From NCBI RefSeq assembly GCF_008271365.1, contig NZ_CP043430.1, forward strand, positions 2,728,001-2,792,000: DNA of 64,000 nt. Direction: 5' to 3'. Each line of letters begins with the position of its first letter. The stretch's first letter is position 1. Positions 1 to 8,151 of the stretch are shown one piece after another. The position numbers and the translations under genes are program-made. The DNA is from Microbacterium sp. 1S1 (GTDB lineage Bacteria > Actinomycetota > Actinomycetes > Actinomycetales > Microbacteriaceae). Below the pieces are notes generated by a model, which saw only the letters and a program-made list of their open reading frames with translations, did no database searches and had not been told where the DNA came from.

Positions 1-137
1 AGCTGCCGAAGGCCATCGACAAGGCGACCATGGCCGCGGTCATCCGCCGCATCGAGTCGGTCTCGCAGTCGCTGTCGTCGCTTCCCATCCCGAAGGGCAT
101 CGACCCGACCAAGGTGCGCGCTCAGCGCCCCCGCTGA
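1..137 (+). CDS. C-terminal fragment of an unidentified protein
   Basis: An open frame entering from the left edge (first full codon at base 3) runs 44 codons to TGA at 135-137. The visible tail is basic and helical, ending in GIDPTKVRAQRPR. I do not recognise the family from so little. It is followed at once by a strong hairpin, so it is the last gene of its transcript and converges on the rimK-like gene. Confidence 0.6.
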   Translation, partial: LPKAIDKATMAAVIRRIESVSQSLSSLPIPKGIDPTKVRAQRPR

Positions 138-157
138 TCCCCCCTCGAACCCGCGGA

Positions 158-187
158 GCGCGGCCGTCCTCACCAGGACGGCCGCGC
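158..187. terminator. Bidirectional hairpin terminator
   Basis: A perfect 13-bp GC-rich stem (GCGCGGCCGTCCT with AGGACGGCCGCGC) around a CACC loop, followed by TTCT on the plus strand. It lies between two convergent genes and can serve both. Confidence 0.8.
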
Positions 188-190
188 TTC

Positions 191-1378
191 TCACTCCGAG
201 AGCGGCTGCTTGGGGAGGCGGCGCACCTTGGCGCGACGCCGGCGACGCTCGGGGATCATCGAGCGCATCTCGTCGAGCTTGCCGAAGCAGAACAGCCGGT
301 CGTCCGGCTCCAGCACGACATGCTTGCGCGGGTTGGGGATGACGCTGACGCCACGGTGCAGCGTGAGCACCGTGATGTCGCGCTCCCACAGTCCCGCCTC
401 ACCCAGCGTCTTGCCGACGAGGTCGGCGGCACCGTGCACCATGAGCTCGGCGACACCGTAGCCGGTGGAGACGGTGAGGCGCTGGCGGACATCGATCTCC
501 GGGAACGCCACCTGTCCGGCGATGTAGTCGATGATCGCGCCGGCGACGTCGAGCTTCGTCGCGGTCTCGATTCCCTGCAGACCCGGCGAGGAGTTCACCT
601 CCATCACCAACGGCCCCTCGTCACCCTCGAGCATGTCCACACCGGCGACGCGAAGGCCCATGATCTGCGCGGATCGGACGGCGGCCCGCTCATAGACCGG
701 GTCCAGCTCGATCGCCTCGACCGATCCGCCGCGGTGGACGTTGGAGCGGAACTCATCCCCCGCCGCGGAACGACGCATCGCGGCGACGACGCGGTCACCG
801 ACGACGAGCGCCCGGATGTCGCGGCCCCGGCTCTCCGAGATGAACTTCTGGATCAGCACGTTCTGCTTGGTCGAATGCAGCGTCTCGATGATCGCCTCGG
901 CCACCTTGACCTGGGGCGCGAGGATGACACCGATCCCCTGGGTACCCTCGAGCAGCTTGATCACGACGGGAGCTCCGCCGACCCGCTCGATCGCCGGACG
1001 CACGTCGGCGCGGTTGCGCACGAAGGCCGTCGGCGGCATCGCGATGTTGTGGCGGGAGAGGATCTGGTTCGCCCGCAGCTTGTCCCGCGCGCTGGAGATG
1101 CCGTTCGCGGTGTTGGGCGTGTAGACGTCCATCTGCTCGAACTGTCGCACGACGGCGGTGCCGAAGTACGTGATGGAGTTCCCGATGCGCGGCAGGATCG
1201 CGTCGTAGTCGCTGAGCTGCCGCCCGCGGTAGTGCAGGTCGGGCTCGTCGGAGGTCAGGTCGATCGCGAACCGCAGCGTATTGAGCACCTTCACGTTGTG
1301 CCCCCGCTGCAGTGCGGCCGCGCGGAGGCGTTGGGTGGAGTACGCCTGCGGCGCACGGGACAGCACTGCGATCTTCAC
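191..1378 (-). CDS. rimK: RimK-type ATP-grasp glutamate ligase with C-terminal RCK_C (TrkA-C) domain
   Basis: This is an ATP-grasp ligase of the RimK family, which adds glutamate to ribosomal protein S6 or related acceptors. The pre-ATP-grasp region covers about residues 1-105 and the ATP-grasp core about 105-290, with a glycine-rich loop (LLEGTQGIGV) and the metal-binding end MEVNSSPGLQGIE near residue 265. Residues about 300-385 look like an RCK_C/TrkA-C regulatory domain (GKTLGEAGL, then VIPNPRKHVVLEPDDRLFCFG), which the classical E. coli enzyme lacks. The GTG at 1378 was chosen because AGGAAA lies about 9 nt upstream and the protein then begins KIAVLSR, as in the family; 395 aa. It diverges from a retropepsin-like gene only 18 bp away. 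The actual acceptor protein cannot be told from sequence. Confidence 0.85.
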   Translation of the reverse strand: MKIAVLSRAPQAYSTQRLRAAALQRGHNVKVLNTLRFAIDLTSDEPDLHYRGRQLSDYDAILPRIGNSITYFGTAVVRQFEQMDVYTPNTANGISSARDKLRANQILSRHNIAMPPTAFVRNRADVRPAIERVGGAPVVIKLLEGTQGIGVILAPQVKVAEAIIETLHSTKQNVLIQKFISESRGRDIRALVVGDRVVAAMRRSAAGDEFRSNVHRGGSVEAIELDPVYERAAVRSAQIMGLRVAGVDMLEGDEGPLVMEVNSSPGLQGIETATKLDVAGAIIDYIAGQVAFPEIDVRQRLTVSTGYGVAELMVHGAADLVGKTLGEAGLWERDITVLTLHRGVSVIPNPRKHVVLEPDDRLFCFGKLDEMRSMIPERRRRRAKVRRLPKQPLSE

Positions 1379-1396
1379 GGGGGATTTCCTGCCAGG

Positions 1397-1885
1397 ATGT
1401 ATCAGGTGAGTAGGTCTACCCATTCAAACACCCTTACCGGGTGGCGCGAGTGGGTGAGCCTGCCCGATCTCGGCGTCGACTGGATCAAAGCCAAGATCGA
1501 CACCGGCGCACGGACGTCATCTCTCCACGCGTTCGACATCCAGGAGTTCACGCGCGACGACGAGGCGTGGGTGCGGTTCCGGGTCAAGCCGTGGCAGGAC
1601 AGCCAGGAGGACGCGGTCGTCGTCGAGTCGCCGGTCCACGACCGGCGTGCCGTGCGCAGCTCGTCAGGACACGCGCAAGAGCGCTTCGTCGTGCAGTTGA
1701 TGATCCGTCTGGTCGACCGGGAAGTGCTGGCCGAGGTGACGTTGAGCAATCGTGATGAGATGGGCTTCCGGATGCTGATCGGACGAGAGGCGCTGCGACA
1801 GGGATACGTCGTCGACCCGGCGCGGTCTTTCCTCGGCGGCCGGGCCCCGCGGGAGGCGCGCCGCCGCAACCGTGGTCGCGCCTGA
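1397..1885 (+). CDS. RimB-like 'ATP-dependent zinc protease' family (retropepsin-like)
   Basis: A 162-aa protein of the family annotated as ATP-dependent zinc protease (RimB-like), which has a retropepsin-like fold. The family signature is near the N-terminus: [12 protein letters not shown] followed by [16 protein letters not shown], with the presumed catalytic Asp in DTGA. A second conserved block is LIGREAL near residue 130. The C-terminus is short and basic. ATG 1397 is used, but GTG 1406 in frame is possible, with AGGATG before it. In other bacteria this family is genetically paired with RimK ligases, and here it is divergent from one with almost no intergenic space. The pairing suggests joint action on glutamylated targets, which is inference. 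Confidence 0.75.
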   Translation: MYQVSRSTHSNTLTGWREWVSLPDLGVDWIKAKIDTGARTSSLHAFDIQEFTRDDEAWVRFRVKPWQDSQEDAVVVESPVHDRRAVRSSSGHAQERFVVQLMIRLVDREVLAEVTLSNRDEMGFRMLIGREALRQGYVVDPARSFLGGRAPREARRRNRGRA

Positions 1886-1899
1886 GGGTCGGACGTCGA

Positions 1900-2295
1900 T
1901 CAGGCCCGGATGAGGACGGTGCCGACGGCCTTGTCGTGCAGGCCCCGCTGGTCCGGGTCCCACACGACGGCGGGGATGACGACGATGAGCAGCAGCGTCC
2001 TCACGATCGGCCGCCACAGCCCGACCCAACCGCCGTCGAGACGCACGACGCGCATCCCGAGGATCCGGTGCCCCGGGCTGCCTCCGGCGGTCGGGATGAA
2101 GAGGATCTGCACCACCGCGAAGATCGCGAGGGTCGCGAACGGGTCGTACTGGAAGAACGCGACGGAGAGGATGACCGCGGCCGTCCAGTCGATCGCGAGG
2201 GCGCCGATCCGACGTCCAGGGCGGCCGATGCTCCCCCGCCCCGACTCCGGGAGTCCGAGTCGCTCACCGGGGTACGTGTTCACAGCATCCGTCAC
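1900..2295 (-). CDS. RDD family membrane protein
   Basis: A 131-aa protein of the RDD family. The Arg-Asp signature is present as IGALAIDW after a short polar N-terminus (about residues 30-37), followed by two hydrophobic segments (about 38-50 and 52-70) and a third near residues 95-112. The C-terminal [15 protein letters not shown] motif is typical of RDD proteins. Function of the family is poorly defined; some members act in Na+/H+ or osmotic transport. It is a single gene convergent with the protease gene (14 bp between stops) and divergent from glnA. Confidence 0.8.
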   Translation of the reverse strand: MTDAVNTYPGERLGLPESGRGSIGRPGRRIGALAIDWTAAVILSVAFFQYDPFATLAIFAVVQILFIPTAGGSPGHRILGMRVVRLDGGWVGLWRPIVRTLLLIVVIPAVVWDPDQRGLHDKAVGTVLIRA

Positions 2296-2343
2296 CCCTC
2301 CAGCCTACCGAGGCTGTGGAAGCCCTCCGATCCTGCTCACGCT

Positions 2344-2381
2344 GTAACACGCACGAAACAAAGCGGATACCGTGGAGAAAT
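2344..2381 (+). promoter_or_regulatory. GlnR box upstream of glnA
   Basis: Four pentamers separated by exactly 6 nt each: GTAAC (2344), GAAAC (2355), GATAC (2366) and GAAAT (2377). This matches the known actinobacterial GlnR consensus gTnAC-n6-GaAAC-n6-gTnAC-n6-GaAAC at nearly every defined position. It sits about 60-100 bp before the glnA start, with a possible -10 box TACTGT at 2392-2397. It implies nitrogen control of glnA by GlnR (the regulator itself is not in this window). Confidence 0.85.
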
Positions 2382-2442
2382 CCCCCGTCCGTACTGTGCA
2401 GAGTGGCCCCGAAGCCATCGATCCGCATCACAGGAGTCGTAC

Positions 2443-3867
2443 ATGTTCAAAGATTCGTCCGAGGTACTGGCCTACATCAAGGAGAACGACGTCAAATTCC
2501 TTGACATCCGTTTCACCGATCTCCCTGGTGTGCAGCAGCACTTCAACATCCCTGCGGCGACCGTCGATGAGGCCTTCTTCACGGACGGGCAGCTGTTCGA
2601 CGGCTCCTCCATCCGCGGCTTCGCGAGCATCCACGAGTCGGACATGCAGCTCATCCCCGATGTGACGACGGCGTACATCGACCCGTTCCGCGAGGCGAGC
2701 ACCCTCGTCATGATCTTCGACATCTACAACCCGCGCACCGGCGAGATCTACTCGAAGGACCCGCGTCAGGTCGCGAAGAAGGCGGAGAAGTACCTCTCCT
2801 CCACGGGCATCGCCGACACCGCGTACTTCGCTCCCGAGGCCGAGTTCTACATCTTCGACGACGTGCGCTACTCGGTCACCGCGGGCGAGAGCTTCTACAA
2901 GGTCGACTCCGAGGAGGCCGCGTGGAACACCGGCCGTGAGGAGGAGGGCGGCAACCTCGGCAACAAGACCCCGTACAAGGGCGGCTACTTCCCGGTGAGC
3001 CCGGTCGACAAGACGGCCGATCTGCGCGACGACATCACCCTCAAGCTCATCGATGCGGGCTTCATCCTCGAGCGTTCGCACCACGAGGTGGGCACGGCGG
3101 GCCAGCAGGAGATCAACTACCGCTTCGACACCATGGTGCACGCGGCCGACGACATCCTGAAGTTCAAGTACATCGTCAAGAACACGGCCGAGGAGTGGGG
3201 CAAGGTCGCCACCTTCATGCCGAAGCCGCTGTACGGCGACAACGGCTCGGGCATGCACACCCACCAGTCGCTGTGGAACGACGGCAAGCCGCTGTTCTAC
3301 GACGAGGCCGGCTACGGTCAGCTCAGCGACATCGCACGCTGGTACATCGGCGGCATCCTGGCGCACGCGCCGGCCCTGCTCGCCTTCACCAACCCCACGC
3401 TGAACAGCTATCACCGGCTCGTCAAGGGCTTCGAGGCCCCGGTCAACCTGGTCTACTCGGCCGGCAACCGCTCCGCAGCGATCCGCATCCCGATCACGGG
3501 TTCGAACCCGAAGGCCAAGCGCATCGAGTTCCGCGCTCCTGACGCCTCCGGCAACCCGTATCTGGCCTTCGCTGCGCAGCTCATGGCCGGCCTCGACGGG
3601 ATCAAGAACCGCATCGAGCCGCACGAGCCGGTCGACAAGGACCTCTACGAGCTGCCGCCCGAGGAGGCGAAGAACATCCCGCAGGTGCCCAACTCCCTGC
3701 TGGACTCGCTCGAGGCGCTCCGCGCCGACCACCAGTTCCTCCTCGAGGGCGGCGTGTTCACCGAGGAGCTCATCGAGACCTGGATCTCGTACAAGTACGA
3801 GAACGAGATCCTGCCGATCGCTCAGCGCCCGCACCCGTTCGAGTACGAGCTGTACTTCGGGGTCTGA
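2443..3867 (+). CDS. glnA: Glutamine synthetase, type I beta (adenylylatable)
   Basis: The main glutamine synthetase, which makes glutamine from glutamate, ammonia and ATP in the cytoplasm as a dodecamer. It is 474 aa, the usual GSI-beta length. Visible motifs include DGSSIRGF near residue 50, the [12 protein letters not shown] metal/substrate block, [11 protein letters not shown], and NRSAAIRIP. The adenylylation-type loop [11 protein letters not shown] places the modifiable tyrosine at about residue 402, which fits the glnE gene 5 kb downstream. ATG 2443 has CAGGAG about 9 nt upstream. A four-element GlnR box lies in the promoter and a strong hairpin terminator follows, so it is a single-gene transcript. 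Confidence 0.97.
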   Translation: MFKDSSEVLAYIKENDVKFLDIRFTDLPGVQQHFNIPAATVDEAFFTDGQLFDGSSIRGFASIHESDMQLIPDVTTAYIDPFREASTLVMIFDIYNPRTGEIYSKDPRQVAKKAEKYLSSTGIADTAYFAPEAEFYIFDDVRYSVTAGESFYKVDSEEAAWNTGREEEGGNLGNKTPYKGGYFPVSPVDKTADLRDDITLKLIDAGFILERSHHEVGTAGQQEINYRFDTMVHAADDILKFKYIVKNTAEEWGKVATFMPKPLYGDNGSGMHTHQSLWNDGKPLFYDEAGYGQLSDIARWYIGGILAHAPALLAFTNPTLNSYHRLVKGFEAPVNLVYSAGNRSAAIRIPITGSNPKAKRIEFRAPDASGNPYLAFAAQLMAGLDGIKNRIEPHEPVDKDLYELPPEEAKNIPQVPNSLLDSLEALRADHQFLLEGGVFTEELIETWISYKYENEILPIAQRPHPFEYELYFGV

Positions 3868-3895
3868 TCAGAACACGGCCATCAGCGATGAACAA

Positions 3896-3936
3896 CCCGA
3901 GGCCCGCCTCCGCGTCCTGCGAAGGCGGGCCTCGGG
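3896..3936 (+). terminator. Terminator after glnA
   Basis: Perfect 14-bp stem (CCCGAGGCCCGCCT with AGGCGGGCCTCGGG) and a 13-nt loop, 28 bp after the glnA stop. It has a poor T tail, as is common in high-GC actinobacteria. It can also end the convergent VOC gene. Confidence 0.8.
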
Positions 3937-3952
3937 CGTTCCGTCGACGTGG

Positions 3953-4345
3953 TCAGGGGTTGTCGGCGACGACTTCCGCCTTGAAACCCGCGGAGTCCTC
4001 CAGCCATCCCGCGTAGTGCGCGGGACCGCCGGCGTGCGGGTAGCGGTCCGCGTACAGCGGACGCCATCCGTTCGCCGGTGCCGCCGCCATGATCGCGTCC
4101 ACACGGACGCGAGCGCCCGCGGCGAACGCGAGGTGGTTCACTCCCGGCGCACGGCGGTCGTGCAGCGTGCCGCGCACGTTCGGGGAGGTGGTCAGGGTGA
4201 GATACGCGCCCCCGGCGCTCCATGATTCCCCGTCATCCCATACGCTCGTGCGCACGAAGCCGACCGCCTCGAGCAACCAGCCCCACTCACGGCGTGCCGA
4301 CTCGAGGTCCGAGATCCAGACTTCCACATGATGAAGACCTGCCAT
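3953..4345 (-). CDS. VOC (glyoxalase/bleomycin resistance) superfamily protein
   Basis: A 130-aa single-copy VOC protein beginning AGLHHVEVWISDLESA, typical of the glyoxalase fold: the first metal-ligand His is in the LHHVEVW strand and the second half begins at GVNHLAF. The final strand holds GFKAEVV, where Glu is the usual metal ligand. The substrate cannot be assigned; members include dioxygenases, isomerases and antibiotic-binding proteins. ATG 4345 was chosen because a CAGACT -10-like box (4352-4357) lies 6 nt upstream, suggesting a leaderless mRNA. It converges on glnA. Confidence 0.8.
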   Translation of the reverse strand: MAGLHHVEVWISDLESARREWGWLLEAVGFVRTSVWDDGESWSAGGAYLTLTTSPNVRGTLHDRRAPGVNHLAFAAGARVRVDAIMAAAPANGWRPLYADRYPHAGGPAHYAGWLEDSAGFKAEVVADNP

Positions 4346-4481
4346 CCTGCCAGTCTGGCAGTCCCGCGGGCCCGCTCTTGCAGGAGTCGGCGTCCACGTC
4401 AAGCCCGATGACCCGCTTTCTTCCGCGCGGCTACGGTGAAGCCATCGCCGGGATGCCCGATCCCGCGAGTGGGAGGAACCC

Positions 4482-5927
4482 ATGTCCACGCAGCACGCGC
4501 CGACCGCAGCATTGCTCGACGGCCGGTACCGCTTGGCCGAGGCGGTCGGCATGGGGGGCATGGCGACGGTGTACCGGGCGGAGGACATCGCCCTCGAACG
4601 CACCGTCGCGGTGAAGGTCTTCCGAGAGTCCGACGACGCCGTGATGTCCATCGAGCGGGTCCATTCCGAGAAGGCCCTGCTCGCCGGCCTGAACCATCCG
4701 GGTCTTGTCACGCTTCTCGACGCCCATCTCGATCCGGGACACACGAAGTACCTGGTGATGGAGTTCGTCCCCGGACCCACCCTGAGCACACGGATGGCTC
4801 GCGCCACCGTGACTCCGCAGGACGCCGCCGCGATCGGGGCTGACCTCGCCTCCGCCCTTCACGCCGTGCACGCCGCCGGGATCGTCCATCGCGACATCAA
4901 GCCGTCGAACGTCCTCCTCACGCCGCCCGCGGAAGGCACCGGCCGGTGGAGCGCGAAGCTGGCGGACTTCGGCATCGCCTGCGCCATCGACACCTCGCGC
5001 GTGACCACACCGGGGATCGTTCTCGGGACACTCACGTACATGGCTCCCGAGCAGCTGCGGAACGGCGAGATCCGCCCGGCCGTCGACATCTACGCTCTCG
5101 GCCTCGTCCTCCTGGAAGCGCTCACCGGCACGCCGGGCTTCGCGCCGACGCTCAGTGTCGAGTCGGCCCTGGCTCGTCTGCACCTGCCCCCGGAGATCCC
5201 GGGTGAGCTCGGCCCCGAGTGGGTCGCCCTGCTGACCGCGATGACGAGCATCGCCCCGGAGGCCCGGCCGCATGCGATGGAGGTCGAGAACACACTTCGA
5301 CGTCTCGCCGGCGTCGCTGTGCCGGAGTCGCGGGCGGAGACCGCCACCGTACCCGTTCCGATGCCGGTCGGCGACGCCGCACTCCCCCGCACGCGCGCCG
5401 AGGCCCGTACCCGGCGGCGTGCCCGCTCCGCCCGTCCCGAGACATCGGTGGACCGACGTGCGCGTCGTCGTCGCGAATCGCTGCTCATCGCCGCCGTCGT
5501 CGTCCTGGGTGCCGTGACCACCGCGTCAGCCGCGCTCGTGGGCCACGGGGAGCAGGCTGTCGCGAGCTCGGGGGCGGTGTCGGACGGCTTCACGCGAGCG
5601 GTGGACGACGTCACCCCCGCCACGGTCGTCCCGGACGAGGTCGTTGCCGACGAGGCCGCGTCCACGCCGGTCTCCCCCGCGTCCCAGACCGTTGACCAGG
5701 CGGACGAGGTGGAGACTCCCGCCGCGGAGTCGGTGCCGGAGAACGCCGCGCCCCCCGCCCAGACGAACCAGGGGAAGAGCCCGGGGCGAGACGGCGACAA
5801 CGGCAAGGGCAACAGCGCTAACGGCGACGACGGCAAGGGCAACAGCGCCAACGGCGACGACGGCAAGGGCAACGGCGGCCGCGGCGACAACGGCAAGGGC
5901 AACGGCGGCAAGGGCAACGCCCGCTGA
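4482..5927 (+). CDS. Membrane Ser/Thr protein kinase (PknA/PknB-like, no PASTA domains)
   Basis: A 481-aa Hanks-type kinase. The catalytic domain covers about residues 10-275: glycine loop GMGGMATVYRA, Lys in VAVKVF, catalytic loop HRDIKPSNVLL near residue 136, ADFGIA, and APEQ. A basic linker precedes one transmembrane segment at about 331-353. The outside part is short, acidic and Pro/Thr/Val-rich, then ends in a Gly/Lys/Asn/Asp repeat (GKGNSANGDD units) instead of PASTA sensor domains. GGAGG lies 7-8 nt before ATG 4482. It is followed 76-106 bp later by an AI-2E family transporter on the same strand. Substrates are unknown. Confidence 0.93.
   Translation: MSTQHAPTAALLDGRYRLAEAVGMGGMATVYRAEDIALERTVAVKVFRESDDAVMSIERVHSEKALLAGLNHPGLVTLLDAHLDPGHTKYLVMEFVPGPTLSTRMARATVTPQDAAAIGADLASALHAVHAAGIVHRDIKPSNVLLTPPAEGTGRWSAKLADFGIACAIDTSRVTTPGIVLGTLTYMAPEQLRNGEIRPAVDIYALGLVLLEALTGTPGFAPTLSVESALARLHLPPEIPGELGPEWVALLTAMTSIAPEARPHAMEVENTLRRLAGVAVPESRAETATVPVPMPVGDAALPRTRAEARTRRRARSARPETSVDRRARRRRESLLIAAVVVLGAVTTASAALVGHGEQAVASSGAVSDGFTRAVDDVTPATVVPDEVVADEAASTPVSPASQTVDQADEVETPAAESVPENAAPPAQTNQGKSPGRDGDNGKGNSANGDDGKGNSANGDDGKGNGGRGDNGKGNGGKGNAR
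5792..5918 (+). repeat. In-frame repeats encoding the kinase C-terminal tail
   Basis: Imperfect 30-33 bp units built from GACGGCAAGGGCAAC, encoding about four copies of GDDGKGN with SAN or GG spacers, inside the 3' end of the kinase gene. Two units are nearly identical, so length variation between strains is likely. Confidence 0.85.
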
Positions 5928-6033
5928 CACCCGTCCGTCCGACACTCGCGCGCCCACGCGGGTGTCGCTGAGCGCTGAGCGGGTTGCTGTGGAGGAAGAT
6001 CGAGTGTCGGGCACCGGCAGAGGAGGGGGCGTC

Positions 6034-7182
6034 ATGCGCCGCAGGAGACTGATCGCACCGCCGGAGCAGGGCCCCACCGTCTCGGCGCAACGGCGGTCTC
6101 CATCGACGGTGGTGGCCGGGGCCAGGGCGAACCCGTTCATGTTCGGCCTCCTCGGCGCCCTCGGCGTGCTCGTCGCGCTGATGATCGGCGGGATCGTCGG
6201 CCAGCTGGCCACCGTGCTCGTCTACATCGGCGTCGCGCTCTTCCTCGCGCTCGGCCTCGACCCGATCGTCCGGTTCATCGAGCGCAAACTCCCCCGTGCG
6301 GCGGCCGTCGCCGTCGTCGTCATCGGGGTCCTCCTGGCCTTCGCCGGGATCATCCTCGCGATCGTTCCCACACTCGTGGAACAGATCGGGAACCTCATCA
6401 AGGACGGCCCGAAGATGATCGAGGACTTCACGAAGAGCGACTGGTTCCGGGACGTCAGCGGACAGTTCGGCGGCACCATCGAGGACGCCGTCGACGGCGT
6501 CCTCGGCTTCGTGCAGAACCCCGACAACTTCCTCGACATCGGCGGCGGTGTCTTCGCCGTCGGCGCAGGGATCGCCGGCGGCCTCACGGGCATCACGATC
6601 GTCCTCATCCTCACGCTGTACTTCATGGCATCGCTGCGCAGCATGAAGCGCGTCGCCGCCCGGTTCGTGCCGGCCTACCAGCGTGAGACGTTCAGCGAGC
6701 TGCTGGAAGACGTCTCCAGCGCGGTCGGACGCTACGTGATCGGGCAGGCGAGCCTCGCGCTCACCAACGGGATCCTGAGCCTGATCTTCCTCAGCATCAT
6801 CGGAGCGCCGGTTCCCGCGCTGCTTGCCCTGCTGGCGTTCATCGGTTCGATGATCCCGCTGGTCGGCACGCTCTCCGCGTCGATCCTGATCTCCCTGATC
6901 TGCCTGTTCGAGTCACCGACGACCGCACTCTTCGCGATCATCTACTACCTCGTGTACATGCAGATCGAGGCGTACGTCCTGTCACCCCGCATCATGAACA
7001 AGGCCGTGGCGGTACCCGGCGCCCTCGTCGTGATCGCCGCCGTGGCGGGTGGCGCTCTCGGCGGCATTCTCGGCGCGCTCGTGGCCATCCCGGTCGCCGC
7101 GAGCATCATCATCATCGTTCAGAAGGTCGTCTTCCCCAATCAGGACCGCAAGAAGACACCGCCGGCGGTGACGGTCGCCTGA
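6034..7182 (+). CDS. AI-2E family transporter (PerM/YdiK-like)
   Basis: A 382-aa polytopic protein of the AI-2E transporter family, with about 8 hydrophobic segments. Conserved parts include GLDPIVRFIERKLPRA after the second segment, the long amphipathic periplasmic stretch rich in NLIKDGPKMIEDF, and the C-terminal PRIMNKAVAVPG loop. Members export quorum signals or act as Na+/H+ antiporters; the substrate here is unknown. Two in-frame starts both have ideal ribosome sites: GTG 6004 (GGAGGA 7 nt upstream) and ATG 6034 (AGGAGG 7 nt upstream). The ATG is used. Its stop codon abuts that of the convergent lipid kinase, sharing the palindrome TGATCA. Confidence 0.87.
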   Translation: MRRRRLIAPPEQGPTVSAQRRSPSTVVAGARANPFMFGLLGALGVLVALMIGGIVGQLATVLVYIGVALFLALGLDPIVRFIERKLPRAAAVAVVVIGVLLAFAGIILAIVPTLVEQIGNLIKDGPKMIEDFTKSDWFRDVSGQFGGTIEDAVDGVLGFVQNPDNFLDIGGGVFAVGAGIAGGLTGITIVLILTLYFMASLRSMKRVAARFVPAYQRETFSELLEDVSSAVGRYVIGQASLALTNGILSLIFLSIIGAPVPALLALLAFIGSMIPLVGTLSASILISLICLFESPTTALFAIIYYLVYMQIEAYVLSPRIMNKAVAVPGALVVIAAVAGGALGGILGALVAIPVAASIIIIVQKVVFPNQDRKKTPPAVTVA

Positions 7183-8103
7183 TCAGCGGACGAGGACCGC
7201 GCCCGGCTGCACCCGGACGGTGAACGCGTCGATCTCCCCGATCTCCTCACCGTCGATCTCGAACATCTGCGGAGAGGCCAGTCGGACGGCGATCCGCTCC
7301 GCGGAGACGTGCGTGGTCGAGTCGGTGCTCACGGCCTGATCGACGTTCCCGATCATGCGACGGATGCCGTTGTCCCACACCACGGAGCGCACGGTGTCGA
7401 GCCACTGCAGCGCACCGTCCGAGCTGATGAGGAGCATGTCGAGGAGACCGTCGTCGACGACGGCGTCGGGCAGCAGGCGGATCCCGCCCTGGAGCATGCC
7501 GCAGTTCCCCACGAGGAGGGTGTGGCCGCGCAGCTCCTGCGGTTCCTCATCGTCCAGCTGCAGCGTGATGTCGGTCATCTCCGTGCCGGCCAGCGCGCGC
7601 CCCATCGCCTCCACATAGGCGAGCCAGCCAGCGCGGTCCTTGAGGTCGTCGTTGGTCTCCACGAGCATCTGCGCGTCCACGCCGAAGCCGATCATGACGG
7701 AGAAGGCATGCTCCTCGCCGTCGAACTCGACCCAGCCGAGATCGATCCGGTGGGGCTCCGAGTCGCGGATGTGCTCGAGCGCCGGGAACACGCCTTCGAG
7801 CGGCACGCCGAGGTTGCGCGCGAGCAGGTTGCCCGTGCCCTGCGGGACGATCCCGAGAGCCACGTCGGTACCGACCAGCGCCTCCGCGACAGCGCGGATC
7901 GTTCCGTCTCCGCCGACCGCGATCACCAGGGCGCAGCCCTCTGCCACCGCCTCGGCCGCGACGCCACGACCCGGGTCGTCGGGAGTGGTCTGGCCCCAGC
8001 GCACATCCGCCTCCTCGCCGAATGCCAGGGTGACGGCCTCCTCGAGAACGTCCCGGTCGGACTTGGTCGGGTTCCAGATCACACCGATGCGAGGAGAGGT
8101 CAT
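7183..8103 (-). CDS. Diacylglycerol/lipid kinase family protein
   Basis: A 306-aa member of the DAGK catalytic family. The N-terminus begins PRIGVIWNPTKSD, and the nucleotide-binding signature GGDGTIRAVAEALVG follows near residue 65, then GIVPQGTGNLLARN near residue 90. The second domain includes the typical GFGVDAQML and DDGLLDMLLI blocks. It probably phosphorylates a lipid (diacylglycerol, sphingosine-like or phosphatidylinositol mannoside precursor); the substrate cannot be chosen from sequence. It lies downstream of glnE on the same strand with a 48-bp gap. Confidence 0.87.
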   Translation of the reverse strand: MTSPRIGVIWNPTKSDRDVLEEAVTLAFGEEADVRWGQTTPDDPGRGVAAEAVAEGCALVIAVGGDGTIRAVAEALVGTDVALGIVPQGTGNLLARNLGVPLEGVFPALEHIRDSEPHRIDLGWVEFDGEEHAFSVMIGFGVDAQMLVETNDDLKDRAGWLAYVEAMGRALAGTEMTDITLQLDDEEPQELRGHTLLVGNCGMLQGGIRLLPDAVVDDGLLDMLLISSDGALQWLDTVRSVVWDNGIRRMIGNVDQAVSTDSTTHVSAERIAVRLASPQMFEIDGEEIGEIDAFTVRVQPGAVLVR

Positions 8104-8151
8104 ACGCTCAGCCTGGGTGACGGACCGCGATCGTGCAACTCGACCGGCCGT

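Noticed and set aside
1399-1427. Minus-strand TTGAAT and TGATAC 17 bp apart as a rimK promoter
   Set aside because: The spacing is right but TGATAC is a poor -10 match, so it was not listed as a feature.
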